DNA of 6,649 nucleotides from Candidatus Bathyarchaeota archaeon (GCA_005888675.1 VBBA01000204.1:1-6649); one strand, 5' to 3'; positions 1 through 5,941 are shown, counted from the stretch's first letter. The notes: generated by a model from the sequence alone, not told the origin. A program made the numbers and translations.

Positions 1-169
1 GTTCCCGCATTTCGGCGATCTTCGCGAGCACGGCGCTTTCCCCGTCCGCCTTGTCCCCTTTCAGTTCTTGGAAGCGTTCCTTCATCGCGCCTCGTTCCTC
101 GTCCGTGAATCCTTTGAACTTCTTGCTGGTCGCGGTGGTGCTCTTGACGGACTTTTGTGCAGGTTTCAT
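1..169 (-). CDS. DUF1801/YdhG-like (iron-chaperone-like) protein, N-terminal part, cut by window edge
   Basis: Only the first 56 codons are inside the window; the rest lies beyond base 1. The reading frame starts at an ATG (169-167). It has a basic Ser/Thr/Lys/Ala-rich head, then a segment FTDEERGAMKERFQELKG, then DGESAVLAKIAEMRE. The pattern 'FTDEERaAMKER..E.K....KADGESAVLAKIAEM' is one I recognise from the N-terminus of small cytoplasmic proteins of the YdhG/DUF1801 group, a CyaY-like fold often labelled iron chaperone although function is mostly untested. The segment is more GC-rich and alanine/lysine-rich than its neighbours. It follows the CCPF gene with a 23-nt gap on the same strand, so co-transcription is likely. 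The ATG has no strong ribosome binding site. The catalytic or binding part is not visible, so the family assignment rests on the head region only. Confidence 0.72.
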   Translation of the reverse strand, partial: MKPAQKSVKSTTATSKKFKGFTDEERGAMKERFQELKGDKADGESAVLAKIAEMRE

Positions 170-192
170 GGAATTCTTTTGGTCTTCAGAGC

Positions 193-507
193 TTAAGTGC
201 TTTTCACGTCAATGACGGCTTTCAATAGTTGTTTTGTCCCGGATGGGCCGATAATTGTCACTAGAATCGGATTGCTGTCTTGACCGGTTTCGAGCGAAAT
301 CGAGAGGAAGGGACAGCACAGTCTCTCTAGGACTACCCATTCTGAGATCATAGAGAAGGCGTGAGCGCTATTTGGGAACTCGATCCGGTATCCATCTTCA
401 AGCTCCTCAGTGTAACTGTGTTCGTTAAGCATGAAACTAGTTAGTTCGCTGTGCCGTCTTCTCTGCGTCTCGCTCAAAGCCGACAGGTCACATGATACCG
501 GTTGCAT
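193..507 (-). CDS. Small conserved protein with ERLCCPFL motif, function unknown
   Basis: A 104-residue soluble protein without signal peptide or membrane segment. The pattern is an N-terminal 'CDLSALSETQRRRHSEL' helix (residues 6-22), an acidic 'EELEDGYRIEFP' strand region (35-45), a helix ending in 'SEWVVLERLCCPFLSISLE' (55-73), and a C-terminal GPSGTKQLLKAV helix (88-99). The invariant-looking part is ERLCCPFL (61-68) with adjacent cysteines 64 and 65, plus Cys6. I recall similar unnamed proteins in soil bacteria and archaea, with no tested function; the vicinal Cys pair suggests metal or thiol chemistry, which is inference. I chose the ATG at 507 because a GAGAGGGGAG purine run ends about 9 nt upstream and related proteins start about here. 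An ATG at 531 would add eight residues, and a GTG at 510 is also possible. A GNAT or kinase identity can be excluded: no motif fits. Confidence 0.75.
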   Translation of the reverse strand: MQPVSCDLSALSETQRRRHSELTSFMLNEHSYTEELEDGYRIEFPNSAHAFSMISEWVVLERLCCPFLSISLETGQDSNPILVTIIGPSGTKQLLKAVIDVKST

Positions 508-573
508 CACGTTAAACTCCCCTCTCGACATCAGGTCTGAGTCGCCACCCTACGTGCCCCTATTGATCCAGCG

Positions 574-580
574 ATTTAAA
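574..580 (-). promoter_or_regulatory. Possible archaeal TATA box upstream of the CCPF gene
   Basis: On the minus strand this reads TTTAAAT inside CGTTTAAATCGC, in the 112-nt gap between the CWC gene and the CCPF gene. It lies about 67 nt before the chosen start, which would give a leader of about 40 nt if transcription began 25-30 nt downstream. No clear BRE precedes it. A single A/T-rich heptamer is weak evidence. Confidence 0.3.
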
Positions 581-619
581 CGAAGGAGTTTCCACCCGGT
601 AACCAAGTTCCCCCATTAT

Positions 620-850
620 TTAGCCACTAGGCCGCTTTGTACCGATCAGACTCCTCATCGGTTCCACGGAGCCCATCCGCATGCTCTGGTGTGCACTCTC
701 TTGGAGACAAGTGGGACAGATACAATCCGACGCTACTTCTGTAATCTCCTTGAGCTGGATTCGTGTCAACTTGATCTCTCTACACCAGCAAGAAGGAAGA
801 CCATGACATTCAAACGATCGGCCACACAGACCACAAGACAGAGTCCTCAA
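620..850 (-). CDS. Cysteine-rich CWC family protein (PF14375-like)
   Basis: A 76-residue protein whose N-terminal two thirds match the cysteine-rich CWC family: CGLC (Cys6, Cys9), FEC (Cys15), SCWC (Cys21, Cys23), and a distal CICPTCL (Cys43, Cys45, Cys48). The spacing C-x2-C-x5-C-x5-C-W-C-x19-C-x-C-x2-C resembles a small metal-binding knuckle. Zinc binding is inferred from the cysteine pattern; no role is established that I know of. The start is taken as TTG at 850, four bases after the stop of the DUF4336 gene, with GGAAGGG about 8 nt upstream. An ATG at 925 would overlap that gene by about 70 nt and add residues outside the family. The tail after Cys48 (about 28 residues, Met/Ser/Arg-rich) is probably disordered. 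Translational coupling with the upstream gene is likely. Confidence 0.78.
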   Translation of the reverse strand: MRTLSCGLCGRSFECHGLPSCWCREIKLTRIQLKEITEVASDCICPTCLQESAHQSMRMGSVEPMRSLIGTKRPSG

Positions 851-854
851 CTCA

Positions 855-1532
855 CTAGCCCTTCCATGGTGGTCGCTTGAGGGCTTTCTCGAATTCTGCA
901 CGAGTATGCACGGGCTCATTATCACAGTGAGAAATGATCACACGTTCAAACGGTAGTTCCAGCATCGCACGCAGAGCAGGCAGTTCACGCTTTTCATGCC
1001 CTGCTCTAGAATCCCACACCAATAATTCTCCATTACGCTCTGTCAAAGCATCTCCAAAGACGATGACACGATGTTTCGGCAGCCAGATCGGCGTCTCCAA
1101 TCGTCCACGCCCATCATACAACGCCACCAATCCCCCCGGCAAGACACTATCCGCAATGATAGGCTCCAGCTTAGCATTCGGAATATCATCTGGAAAGAAT
1201 AACATTGGGCCGAAAGCCCGAGCATTGTAGCGACGGACGAACAGGTCAATGTCCCGAACATGATCTGGCATCAAAACAACCGCGGCAGTCGGCGGATGCT
1301 TATCCAGTCTCTCCCACAAACCGATATTGTCCAATACAGGAGCAAGAGGATCCATTACCAACCGCTCGCCTTCTGATTCGACGAACGTCGAAGTGACAAC
1401 TGGCTGCCAGTCGTCTTCGGGCTTCCAGAATGCATGCTTCGCACGCCAGATCCAGAGTCCAGCCGCTAGCTCTCGAATCCCCACGGAAAGATTAGGGGTT
1501 TTCAAAAACAAGTCTCCCGACGGATTGCTCAA
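855..1532 (-). CDS. DUF4336-like protein (metallo-beta-lactamase-fold family)
   Basis: A 225-residue cytoplasmic protein. It opens with IRELAAGLWIWRAKH (19-33), then VVTSTFVESEGERLVMDPLAP (45-65), as in proteins annotated DUF4336 or MBL-fold. The place where active enzymes carry HxHxDH reads MPDHVRDIDLFVRRY (88-102), so only a fragment of the metal motif is kept. Later MBL-like landmarks are HRVIVFGDAL (154-163), where other members have a 'sGDal' segment, and ISHCDNEP (200-207), in place of the usual 'HGEPV'. A metal-dependent hydrolase role is therefore doubtful. The start is a TTG with AGTAGGA almost touching it. A GTG at codon 17 is possible, and homologues often begin near VRELAPGLW. The gene diverges from the DUF1697 gene across 31 bp and is followed by the CWC gene after 4 nt. 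Confidence 0.8.
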   Translation of the reverse strand: MSNPSGDLFLKTPNLSVGIRELAAGLWIWRAKHAFWKPEDDWQPVVTSTFVESEGERLVMDPLAPVLDNIGLWERLDKHPPTAAVVLMPDHVRDIDLFVRRYNARAFGPMLFFPDDIPNAKLEPIIADSVLPGGLVALYDGRGRLETPIWLPKHRVIVFGDALTERNGELLVWDSRAGHEKRELPALRAMLELPFERVIISHCDNEPVHTRAEFEKALKRPPWKG

Positions 1533-1563
1533 ATCCTACTTAACATGATCTCTAGGAAATACC

Positions 1564-2124
1564 TTGGCGACTTACATTGCGATGCTCCGTGGAATCAACG
1601 TATCCGGCCATAAGACAATCAAAATGCAAGACCTCAGAACATTATGCAACAAGTTAGGATACCGGAACGTCCAGACATACGTACAGAGCGGAAACATCGT
1701 CTTCGAAACAAGAAAAGGGACTCCAGCAAATCTTTCGAAACAGATCAGCAAAGCAATCCATGACGCCTATGGATTCGACGTGCCAGCATTCATCAGAACC
1801 TTAGAGGAAATGCAACGAATAATCTCCGCCAATCCATTCTTGAAAGAGAAAAACATCGATCAGTCCAAGCTGCACGTAACCTTTCTCTCAGAAACTCCAC
1901 AAGCAGACTCTCTAAGAGAGCTAGGAAAGGTTCCAGCTGGTCAAGACCGATTCCACACAGTCCACAACGAGATCTACCTCCACTGTCCCAACGGATATGG
2001 CAGGACCAAGCTCTCCAATACGATGATCGAGAAGACCTTGTCGGTAGCAGCCACGACACGAAACTGGAGGACAAGCAATACGCTACTCGAAATAGCGTCG
2101 ACGCGTACAACCGAGAAGAACTAG
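1564..2124 (+). CDS. DUF1697 family protein
   Basis: A complete 186-residue member of DUF1697, near the usual family length of about 180. It starts ATYIAMLRGINVSGHKTIKM (2-21), followed by LRTLCNKLGYRNVQTYVQSGNIVF (24-47), the typical two-domain head. The conserved C-terminal signature is EIYLHCPNGYGRTKLSN (136-152) and LSVAATTRNWRTSNTLLEIA (159-178). No catalytic function is known for the family; proteins are cytosolic. The TTG at 1564 is chosen since the protein begins exactly at the family's MxTYIAxLRGINV; AGGA lies 8 nt upstream, and the first ATG is at codon 7, inside the conserved strand. It forms a two-gene unit with the acetyltransferase gene that begins one base after its stop. All key family residues look intact. 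Confidence 0.93.
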   Translation: MATYIAMLRGINVSGHKTIKMQDLRTLCNKLGYRNVQTYVQSGNIVFETRKGTPANLSKQISKAIHDAYGFDVPAFIRTLEEMQRIISANPFLKEKNIDQSKLHVTFLSETPQADSLRELGKVPAGQDRFHTVHNEIYLHCPNGYGRTKLSNTMIEKTLSVAATTRNWRTSNTLLEIASTRTTEKN

Positions 2125-2125
2125 A

Positions 2126-2653
2126 TTGGACAAGCCCAACATTCATGTCCGTCCCGCAAAGAAAACCGATATTCCCGGCATCGTCCTGGTCTGCAACTCT
2201 TCCATCCTACCCGGTGAAGACATCGGCTTCGGGGGCGGAACTCCCGGTCCATTCCAAGACGCTTCAAAACTAGCTTCTGTCTGGAAAGAGCCGAACACTG
2301 TAGAAAAGAATGAGATTTGGGTTGCAGAGATGGACGGCCGGATTGTCGGGGTAACCAGGATCGAGGACAAAGGAGGCGAGCTCGAACTCGTCGACATTGA
2401 TGTCCCACGTGAGCTGCAAGCTCGAGGAATAGGTACACGAATTGTAAGGTCAGTCGAGGAGAGAGCGAGACGCGAGGGAAAGAGCGCGGTTACGTTGGGC
2501 ACGAGTCGTAATGCCGAAGGCGTCGCCTGGAAATCATTACCATGGTGGCAACACTTGGGCTATCGGATCACGCACGAGGAGGAGAACGAATGGACCCGTT
2601 CAATCGGACAAGGAGCTATGGAGATACGCATGCGAAAGGACCTCAAGGATTGA
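2126..2653 (+). CDS. GNAT family N-acetyltransferase
   Basis: A 175-residue GNAT enzyme, cytosolic, transferring an acyl group from acetyl-CoA to an unknown amine. The N-terminal strand IHVRPAKKTDIPGI (6-19) and a central EIWVAEMDGRIVGVTRIED (63-81) are standard. Motif A is ELELVDIDVPRELQARGIGTRIVRSVEERA (85-114), with the pyrophosphate-binding Q98-A-R-G-I-G103. The helix-loop WWQHLGYRI (140-148) matches the motif B 'FYexlGF'. The start is TTG, with one base between it and the stop of the DUF1697 gene, so coupling is likely. The AAGAACTAGAT before the start offers only a poor ribosome binding site. The substrate cannot be told from the sequence. A loop rich in Gly and Pro (32-44) before the first helix replaces the typical short loop and may form part of the acceptor pocket. 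Confidence 0.92.
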   Translation: MDKPNIHVRPAKKTDIPGIVLVCNSSILPGEDIGFGGGTPGPFQDASKLASVWKEPNTVEKNEIWVAEMDGRIVGVTRIEDKGGELELVDIDVPRELQARGIGTRIVRSVEERARREGKSAVTLGTSRNAEGVAWKSLPWWQHLGYRITHEEENEWTRSIGQGAMEIRMRKDLKD

Positions 2654-2695
2654 AGCTCTTTGGAATGTCCTAGCCACCGAAGGCTGTCGTCATGT

Positions 2696-2723
2696 GGATT
2701 ATTGCAGCGAAGAACAATAATCC
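2696..2723. terminator. Perfect 9-bp inverted repeat after the DUF1697-GNAT pair
   Basis: GGATTATTG (2696-2704) and CAATAATCC (2715-2723) are exact reverse complements around a 10-nt loop, 42 nt after the GNAT stop. The stem is A/T-rich and not followed by a long T-run (TGTTATC). It could end the operon, stabilise its 3' end, or be a protein-binding palindrome for the downstream gene. Terminator is the preferred reading. Confidence 0.45.
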
Positions 2724-2790
2724 TGTTATCAACAAATCAGTGTCACACGAGCCCAGACCGCAGGGTTACTAAGCCGGGACTGACATGATA

Positions 2791-2798
2791 GGGGGAGG
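2791..2798 (+). promoter_or_regulatory. Strong Shine-Dalgarno for the FkbM reading frame
   Basis: The run GGGGGAGG lies two bases before the ATG at 2801. It fits an archaeal/bacterial anti-SD and supports this ATG as the ancestral start of the now broken methyltransferase gene. The spacer is shorter than usual. Confidence 0.55.
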
Positions 2799-2800
2799 AC

Positions 2801-3596
2801 ATGTCACGGCTGATTCTGCGTGCTGCAAGCGCATACCTACAGGTTCGCCCTATTGGAGTTCGTAACGCTATCAGGCTCTACATCAGTTATCAAGTATCTA
2901 TCTTATTGTATCTCTTGGCGCCCGCTAGATTCAGGTCGGTAGGATATTTGATACCGGGACGTTCGAAATTGACCGTAACTATAGGTGGGGTGCATGCGAA
3001 TGTTAGACCCGGCACTACCGACTTGGCAATATTTGCGACTGCCCATGAGCCACGTACTTCGAGTTGGTTCCGGGTAAAGCCGGGAGACGTCGTTGTCGAT
3101 GTCGGCGCTCACATCGGTCGATATACCCTGATGGCAGCCAGGTATGCTTCGAGAGTAGTCGCTGTAGAACCTGAGCCATCAAATTTCTCCGCACTTTTAT
3201 CCAATATTAGATTCAATAGTTATTCGAACGTGATTGCCTTATGCGTAGCTTTGAGCGATCAGAATCGAAAATTGCCTCTTCACGTTGCGGCCTTGGGTAA
3301 CATGGGTAGTTCGTCACTCGAACCCGAGTCAAATGGACAAGGAACGGATTGGATACGAGGAACTGTCGACGTCCAATGCGATACTCTGGACAATACTCAA
3401 GATAGATGTGGAACGTCACGAAATTCCGGTGCTAGAGGGTGCACAGGAAACATTGGCTAGGGCTAAGAACGTAATTCTTGAGGTTTCCCGAGGAAATGAG
3501 GCCTCTTGTAGCAAACTCATGGAAAAAGCAGGGCTCGATTATAGATCGATAGATGTCGGCATTCGTTCTAGCAATTGGTTCTTGACCCGCAAGTGA
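2801..3596 (+). pseudogene. FkbM-type SAM-dependent methyltransferase, frameshifted
   Basis: The first frame (ATG 2801) encodes a head with a hydrophobic stretch (30-40), then KPGDVVVDVGAHIGRYTL (93-110), the SAM-binding motif I, then RVVAVEPEPSNFSALLSNI (118-136), the acidic ribose-binding loop, and on to VDVQCDTLDN (189-198). It then runs out of frame to a stop near 3460. The second half continues in another frame: ILKIDVERHEIPVLEGA from 3393, then NVILEVS, ending at TGA 3594-3596. In FkbM proteins (O-methyltransferases of sugars or polyketides) about a dozen residues separate TLD from lKIDVEG. Here one base separates the GAC of TLD from the ATA of ILKID, so the linker is lost as well as the frame. 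The usual Gly after IDVE is Arg, one base from a Gly codon. Both damages suggest a decaying gene, not programmed frameshifting. A sequencing indel alone would not explain the missing linker. Confidence 0.85.
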
Positions 3597-3711
3597 GCGT
3601 CAAACCTTCGTAGTCCCAATCAACACTTGGAACACTGCAAACCCACAAACAAATCAGCTGCCTCGGCCGTTTGGACCAGCTTGAGGAGGCCCGAGTCTTG
3701 ACTGGCGGCTG

Positions 3712-3735
3712 CCTCATTCTGAGGAATTTTGTTTT
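3712..3735 (+). terminator. Hairpin plus T-rich run, plus strand
   Basis: CCTCA (3712-3716) pairs with TGAGG (3720-3724) around TTC and is followed by AATTTTGTTTT. It lies about 115 nt after the end of the FkbM pseudogene, in the convergent gap, and could end plus-strand transcripts. Archaeal termination needs only the T-run, so the short stem may be incidental. The rest of 3597-3761 holds no convincing gene. Confidence 0.5.
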
Positions 3736-3742
3736 GGATTAG

Positions 3743-3748
3743 AAAAAA
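3743..3748 (-). terminator. T-tract downstream of the secreted protein gene
   Basis: On the minus strand this is a run of six T (CCCTTTTTTCTAATCC), 13 nt after the stop codon of the post-COAP gene. U-rich tracts of this sort serve as archaeal terminators. No strong stem precedes it. Confidence 0.5.
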
Positions 3749-3761
3749 GGGATGTGGGCAG

Positions 3762-4784
3762 CTAGGTGTGTAGCTGTATGTTGCCGCCGACGAGTGTGCC
3801 GTACGCACTGTGACCGTTTGAAAGTCGTATGCCGAAGGTATCCGAGCCTCTTCCAGGTTCACCATTGTCGCAGGCGTTCACTGTGAAGTCGACGGATTGT
3901 CCGTCTACCGTGCCGGAGAACGTCCGACAGGTTCCTGAGCCAGAGTAGCCGGTTACACTAGTTGATTTTACATGGTTACCGGAGGAGTGGTCAATGTAGT
4001 TCAACTGGCCGCTGACAATAGACTGGCCAGGTTTGAATCCCGCTACGAACCCAAAGTTGGCATGCGCACCGTTGACAATGATGAAGCCTCCGCCCGTCAT
4101 GAAGTCTTTTGAGCCGGGCGGCGGGGTGACTCCGCAGGTTATGTCGCTGTGGGCACTTGACACAATGACTTCAATGCCATTTAGCAGGCCTACGCCCGTC
4201 AGGTGAAGGGCGTTCACGGTTATTGAATTAGTTCCACCACTAGACGAGGTCGTCTGTTCGTTAATGACGAGGGTTAGTACTCCGGGCACGCTAACGGTCT
4301 GGTTAGGCTGGCCAGATACGATGATCTGTTGGCCGGCAACTTGCAGGTTAGCAATATCGCTGTCACCAGAAACGCCTGTGCAAGTGGCTAGCGAGTGAGC
4401 CTGGAGAAAGTCTGCCTTGATTTGGTTCGGGTCTCCCGGGAGTAATGTTACATCGGCTACTGCTGCTCTGCTTTCCGCATGTTGGTCAAAACCCATAGTG
4501 ACCGAGAGTAGCACCTCTGCTTGGGCTTGTTGCGTCTGGACTGACAGCACGGTTGCATCTATTTCTCCGCCCTGCGGTGGTAATTGTCGTGTGTCAGCGA
4601 GCGTCACGGTCCCGGTTAGTGGTGTGGTGACGGATACTGCGAACGCTCTTCCACTAAAGGTCGTAGCATTATCAGCGAAGGCAGGAGTGACTGAAGATGC
4701 CGCGAAGAGTGCCATCATCGAAACCGTAAGAATTGCAAAAGCTACCTTTGACGTATTGATTTTAGGTCGCTGCCTTTCCTTCAA
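3762..4784 (-). CDS. Secreted choice-of-anchor P / post-COAP-1 domain protein
   Basis: A secreted protein of 340 residues from the TTG at 4784. A signal peptide covers 1-37: basic KERQRPK head, hydrophobic VAFAILTVSMMALFAA core, and PAFA|DN cleavage. The mature part has two beta-rich modules. Residues 38 to about 222 resemble choice-of-anchor P proteins (SGRAFAVSV, LPPQGGEIDATVLSV, NSITVNALHLTGVGLLNGIEVIVSSAHSDITC), with Cys135 and Cys217 probably paired. Residues about 225-340 resemble the post-COAP-1 domain: KDFMTGGGFIIVNGAHANFGFVAG, TCRTFSGT, VNACDNGEPGRGSDTFGIRLS, GTLVGGNIQLH, with Cys286 and Cys305. There is no C-terminal membrane anchor or sorting signal, so it is probably released or held on the S-layer by contacts. 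Role unknown. No in-frame ATG lies near the start. A TTG at 4820 would add 12 residues to the signal peptide head; the shorter start gives a more normal one. It diverges from the HxlR gene. Confidence 0.8.
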   Translation of the reverse strand: MKERQRPKINTSKVAFAILTVSMMALFAASSVTPAFADNATTFSGRAFAVSVTTPLTGTVTLADTRQLPPQGGEIDATVLSVQTQQAQAEVLLSVTMGFDQHAESRAAVADVTLLPGDPNQIKADFLQAHSLATCTGVSGDSDIANLQVAGQQIIVSGQPNQTVSVPGVLTLVINEQTTSSSGGTNSITVNALHLTGVGLLNGIEVIVSSAHSDITCGVTPPPGSKDFMTGGGFIIVNGAHANFGFVAGFKPGQSIVSGQLNYIDHSSGNHVKSTSVTGYSGSGTCRTFSGTVDGQSVDFTVNACDNGEPGRGSDTFGIRLSNGHSAYGTLVGGNIQLHT

Positions 4785-4807
4785 CGTTTTTCCCGAAGCC
4801 TCAATGA

Positions 4808-4826
4808 CGTGAATTATCAAAAAAAA
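4808..4826 (-). promoter_or_regulatory. A/T-rich element, possible TATA box for the secreted protein gene
   Basis: On the minus strand this stretch reads a run of T followed by GATAATTC. Its centre is about 25-35 nt upstream of the TTG at 4784, the distance expected of a TATA box for a leaderless or nearly leaderless archaeal transcript. This favours the 4784 start over 4820, which would lie inside the element. It is an indirect argument. Confidence 0.3.
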
Positions 4827-4944
4827 TCTTGTTGACTCTTCGGTAAGTTGGTTACTGAAAAAACAGCATGTACCTCTGACAATAAGGAAGTATCTTTCCT
4901 GTTAGGACGTAACCTTGCGTGTTTTCGACCGTCGCCTACACGAC

Positions 4945-4995
4945 TTTTAAAGCTCGACTACTATTCCGCCGGAAAAAATTCTACGTTACATATTA
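4945..4995 (+). promoter_or_regulatory. Candidate TATA boxes for the HxlR gene
   Basis: The divergent gap (4785-5096) holds no gene that I can support. Two A/T-rich elements on the plus strand could be TATA boxes: TTTTAAAG (4945-4952) and TTACATATTA (4986-4995). The second would place the start of transcription near 5012-5020, just before the CCCTG repeats, and leave a leader of about 80 nt. Confidence 0.3.
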
Positions 4996-5027
4996 GCGCA
5001 TCGAAGAGTATCAGTTTTTCGCTTCCA

Positions 5028-5076
5028 CCCTGACAAGATCCCTGACCACCAAGCGGTCATTCCACAGAGCCAGGGA
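5028..5076. promoter_or_regulatory. CCCTG direct and inverted repeats, possible operator
   Basis: CCCTGAC occurs at 5028-5034 and again at 5040-5046, 12 bp apart. The reverse complement CAGGG follows at 5071-5075, giving TCCCTG (5039-5044) and CAGGGA (5071-5076) as inverted arms. Nested inside is TGACC (5043-5047) / GGTCA (5055-5059), a palindrome with a 7-nt centre. The cluster lies between the candidate TATA boxes and the HxlR start, where an autorepressor would bind. HxlR-type regulators bind dyad sites as dimers. The match is by position and symmetry only. Confidence 0.4.
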
Positions 5077-5087
5077 CGGGCCCGAAA

Positions 5088-5093
5088 GGTGGT
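5088..5093 (+). promoter_or_regulatory. Ribosome binding site GGTGGT of the HxlR gene
   Basis: GGTGGT, as favoured by the archaeal 16S tail, ends 3 nt before the GTG at 5097. It decides that start; no competing start lies nearby in frame. Confidence 0.65.
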
Positions 5094-5096
5094 AGC

Positions 5097-5582
5097 GTGC
5101 AGTATACGCTTCAGGATATTTTGGACAAGCGATTCAGGGAACTTAGGGAGGCGATTGCCGCCTGGTCGAAGGAAACCGTCGTTGTGTCCAGGCCTTTTGT
5201 CCCCCACAAGTCGTCCGAGGCTGCTGAGCTTAACCTGATGCTCGTCAGGACAATCTTCAGCAAATGGTCGATCGAAATACTTACCGTTCTGTACACCCTT
5301 AAACCAATGGGTTTTGAAGGACTCCGGAGGTCCTTGAAGGGAATCAGCTCACGAGTTCTTTCAAAGAAATTGAAGATGTTGGAGGACAGGGGTCTTATCG
5401 AAAGAGAGGTCTTGAATACGCGACCGCCGAAGGTGCGGTACGCCTTGACTGAGAAAGGCTTGACCATCTCGACTCTCGGCGAACCCGTGATCCTTTATCT
5501 TCGTTTCAAGGAGGGACTTTTTCTCATTCGCGAACCTGTGACTGCGCCAAGTGAGATATTTGTCAGGACCCGTGAGGGCTAA
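5097..5582 (+). CDS. HxlR-family winged helix-turn-helix transcriptional regulator
   Basis: A 161-residue DNA-binding protein of the HxlR/MarR-like group. The winged helix is SKWSIEILTVLYTLKPMGFEGLRRSL (55-80), then the recognition region KGISSRVLSKKLKMLEDRGLIERE (81-104), and the wing VLNTRPPKVRYALTEKG (105-121). The motif KWSIEIL...F..L.RSL.GIS.RVLS.KL..LE..GLI is diagnostic. The family's common N-terminal CP sensor is absent, as the protein has no cysteine, so it does not sense quinones or aldehydes through that thiol. Before the domain is an unusual head of about 54 residues, charged and helical (LQDILDKRFRELREAIAAW). After it is a tail LGEPVILYLRFKEGLFLIREP that I associate with thaumarchaeal members. 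The gene diverges from the secreted protein gene and may regulate itself or that gene, given the repeats upstream; this is inference. Confidence 0.9.
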   Translation: MQYTLQDILDKRFRELREAIAAWSKETVVVSRPFVPHKSSEAAELNLMLVRTIFSKWSIEILTVLYTLKPMGFEGLRRSLKGISSRVLSKKLKMLEDRGLIEREVLNTRPPKVRYALTEKGLTISTLGEPVILYLRFKEGLFLIREPVTAPSEIFVRTREG

Positions 5583-5609
5583 GGAATAAGATTGAAAAAG
5601 TCAAACTTA

Positions 5610-5629
5610 ATCAGCCCTAGGGGGCTGGT
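5610..5629. terminator. Palindromic hairpin in the convergent gap after the HxlR gene
   Basis: CAGCCC (5612-5617) and GGGCTG (5622-5627) are exact complements around TAGG, extended by a T-G and an A-T pair. It lies 27 nt after the HxlR stop and between convergent genes. On the minus strand it is followed by GATTAAGTTTGACTTTTT, and so may also end the ribbon-helix-helix operon. On the plus strand only a pyrimidine-rich stretch follows. The rest of 5583-5704 shows no gene. Confidence 0.5.
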
Positions 5630-5704
5630 CTCCCTCCAACACATCAAAACAATCTAGGCTAGTTTGCCGTCACGGGAAAGTTGTTTCTGGTGATATGAGT
5701 AAGT

Positions 5705-5941
5705 TCAGCTTTCTCGGAGGTTGGTCTTCACCCACTCCGGTATGATTACCGCGCGTAACAACTCCTGCACTGATATTCCTCTATTAATCGCCTCCACACT
5801 GATGACCTTCATACTATCCTGCCGAAGAGATAGCATGAACTTCGCCATGGGCCGGCTGTCCCCGTCGTTCCGGCCGATGCCATTACCATTTGACACCAGT
5901 AGGGAATTAACGCCCGTCCGTGACAGGCCATTAACTTTCAT
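5705..5941 (-). CDS. Small ribbon-helix-helix (CopG/Arc-like) DNA-binding protein
   Basis: A 78-residue protein. The last 47 residues have the ribbon-helix-helix pattern: strand AKFMLSLRQ (33-41), helix DSMKVISVEAINRG (42-55), turn, and helix ISVQELLRAVIIPEWVK (56-72). The turn and second helix 'G-I-S-x-Q-E-L-L-R' matches the RHH consensus well. Such proteins bind DNA as dimers through the strand and often repress their own operon. The first 31 residues are Gly/Asn/Ser-rich and look like a flexible arm; an ATG at codon 32 (5848) could be a second start. The upstream start at 5941 overlaps the preceding stop as ATGA, which argues for coupling. It is the last gene of the run. I have seen similar short proteins in Nitrososphaera-like genomes, from memory only. 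An antitoxin role is possible, but no toxin is visible. Confidence 0.68.
   Translation of the reverse strand: MKVNGLSRTGVNSLLVSNGNGIGRNDGDSRPMAKFMLSLRQDSMKVISVEAINRGISVQELLRAVIIPEWVKTNLRES

Noticed and set aside
431..880. Plus-strand open frame of 149 codons
   Set aside because: It lies opposite the CCPF and CWC genes, which have clear family motifs; its own translation has no recognisable pattern and crosses an intergenic gap.
934..1548. Several plus-strand frames within 934-1548
   Set aside because: They mirror the DUF4336 gene, whose protein matches a known family; the antisense products are Ser/Arg/Pro-rich with no motif.
3383..3401. Programmed ribosomal frameshifting in the FkbM gene
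   Set aside because: There is no slippery run or following structure, and the conserved linker is missing, which recoding would not explain.
3620..3865. Minus-strand frame of 81 codons overlapping the end of the secreted protein gene
   Set aside because: It runs out of frame through the conserved post-COAP end and across the T-tract; the EAAASQDSGLLKLVQ stretch looks ordered but has no start outside the other gene.
4417..4812. Plus-strand frame of 131 codons opposite the secreted protein
   Set aside because: Shadow of the signal peptide and COAP region; composition and lack of motifs argue against a gene.
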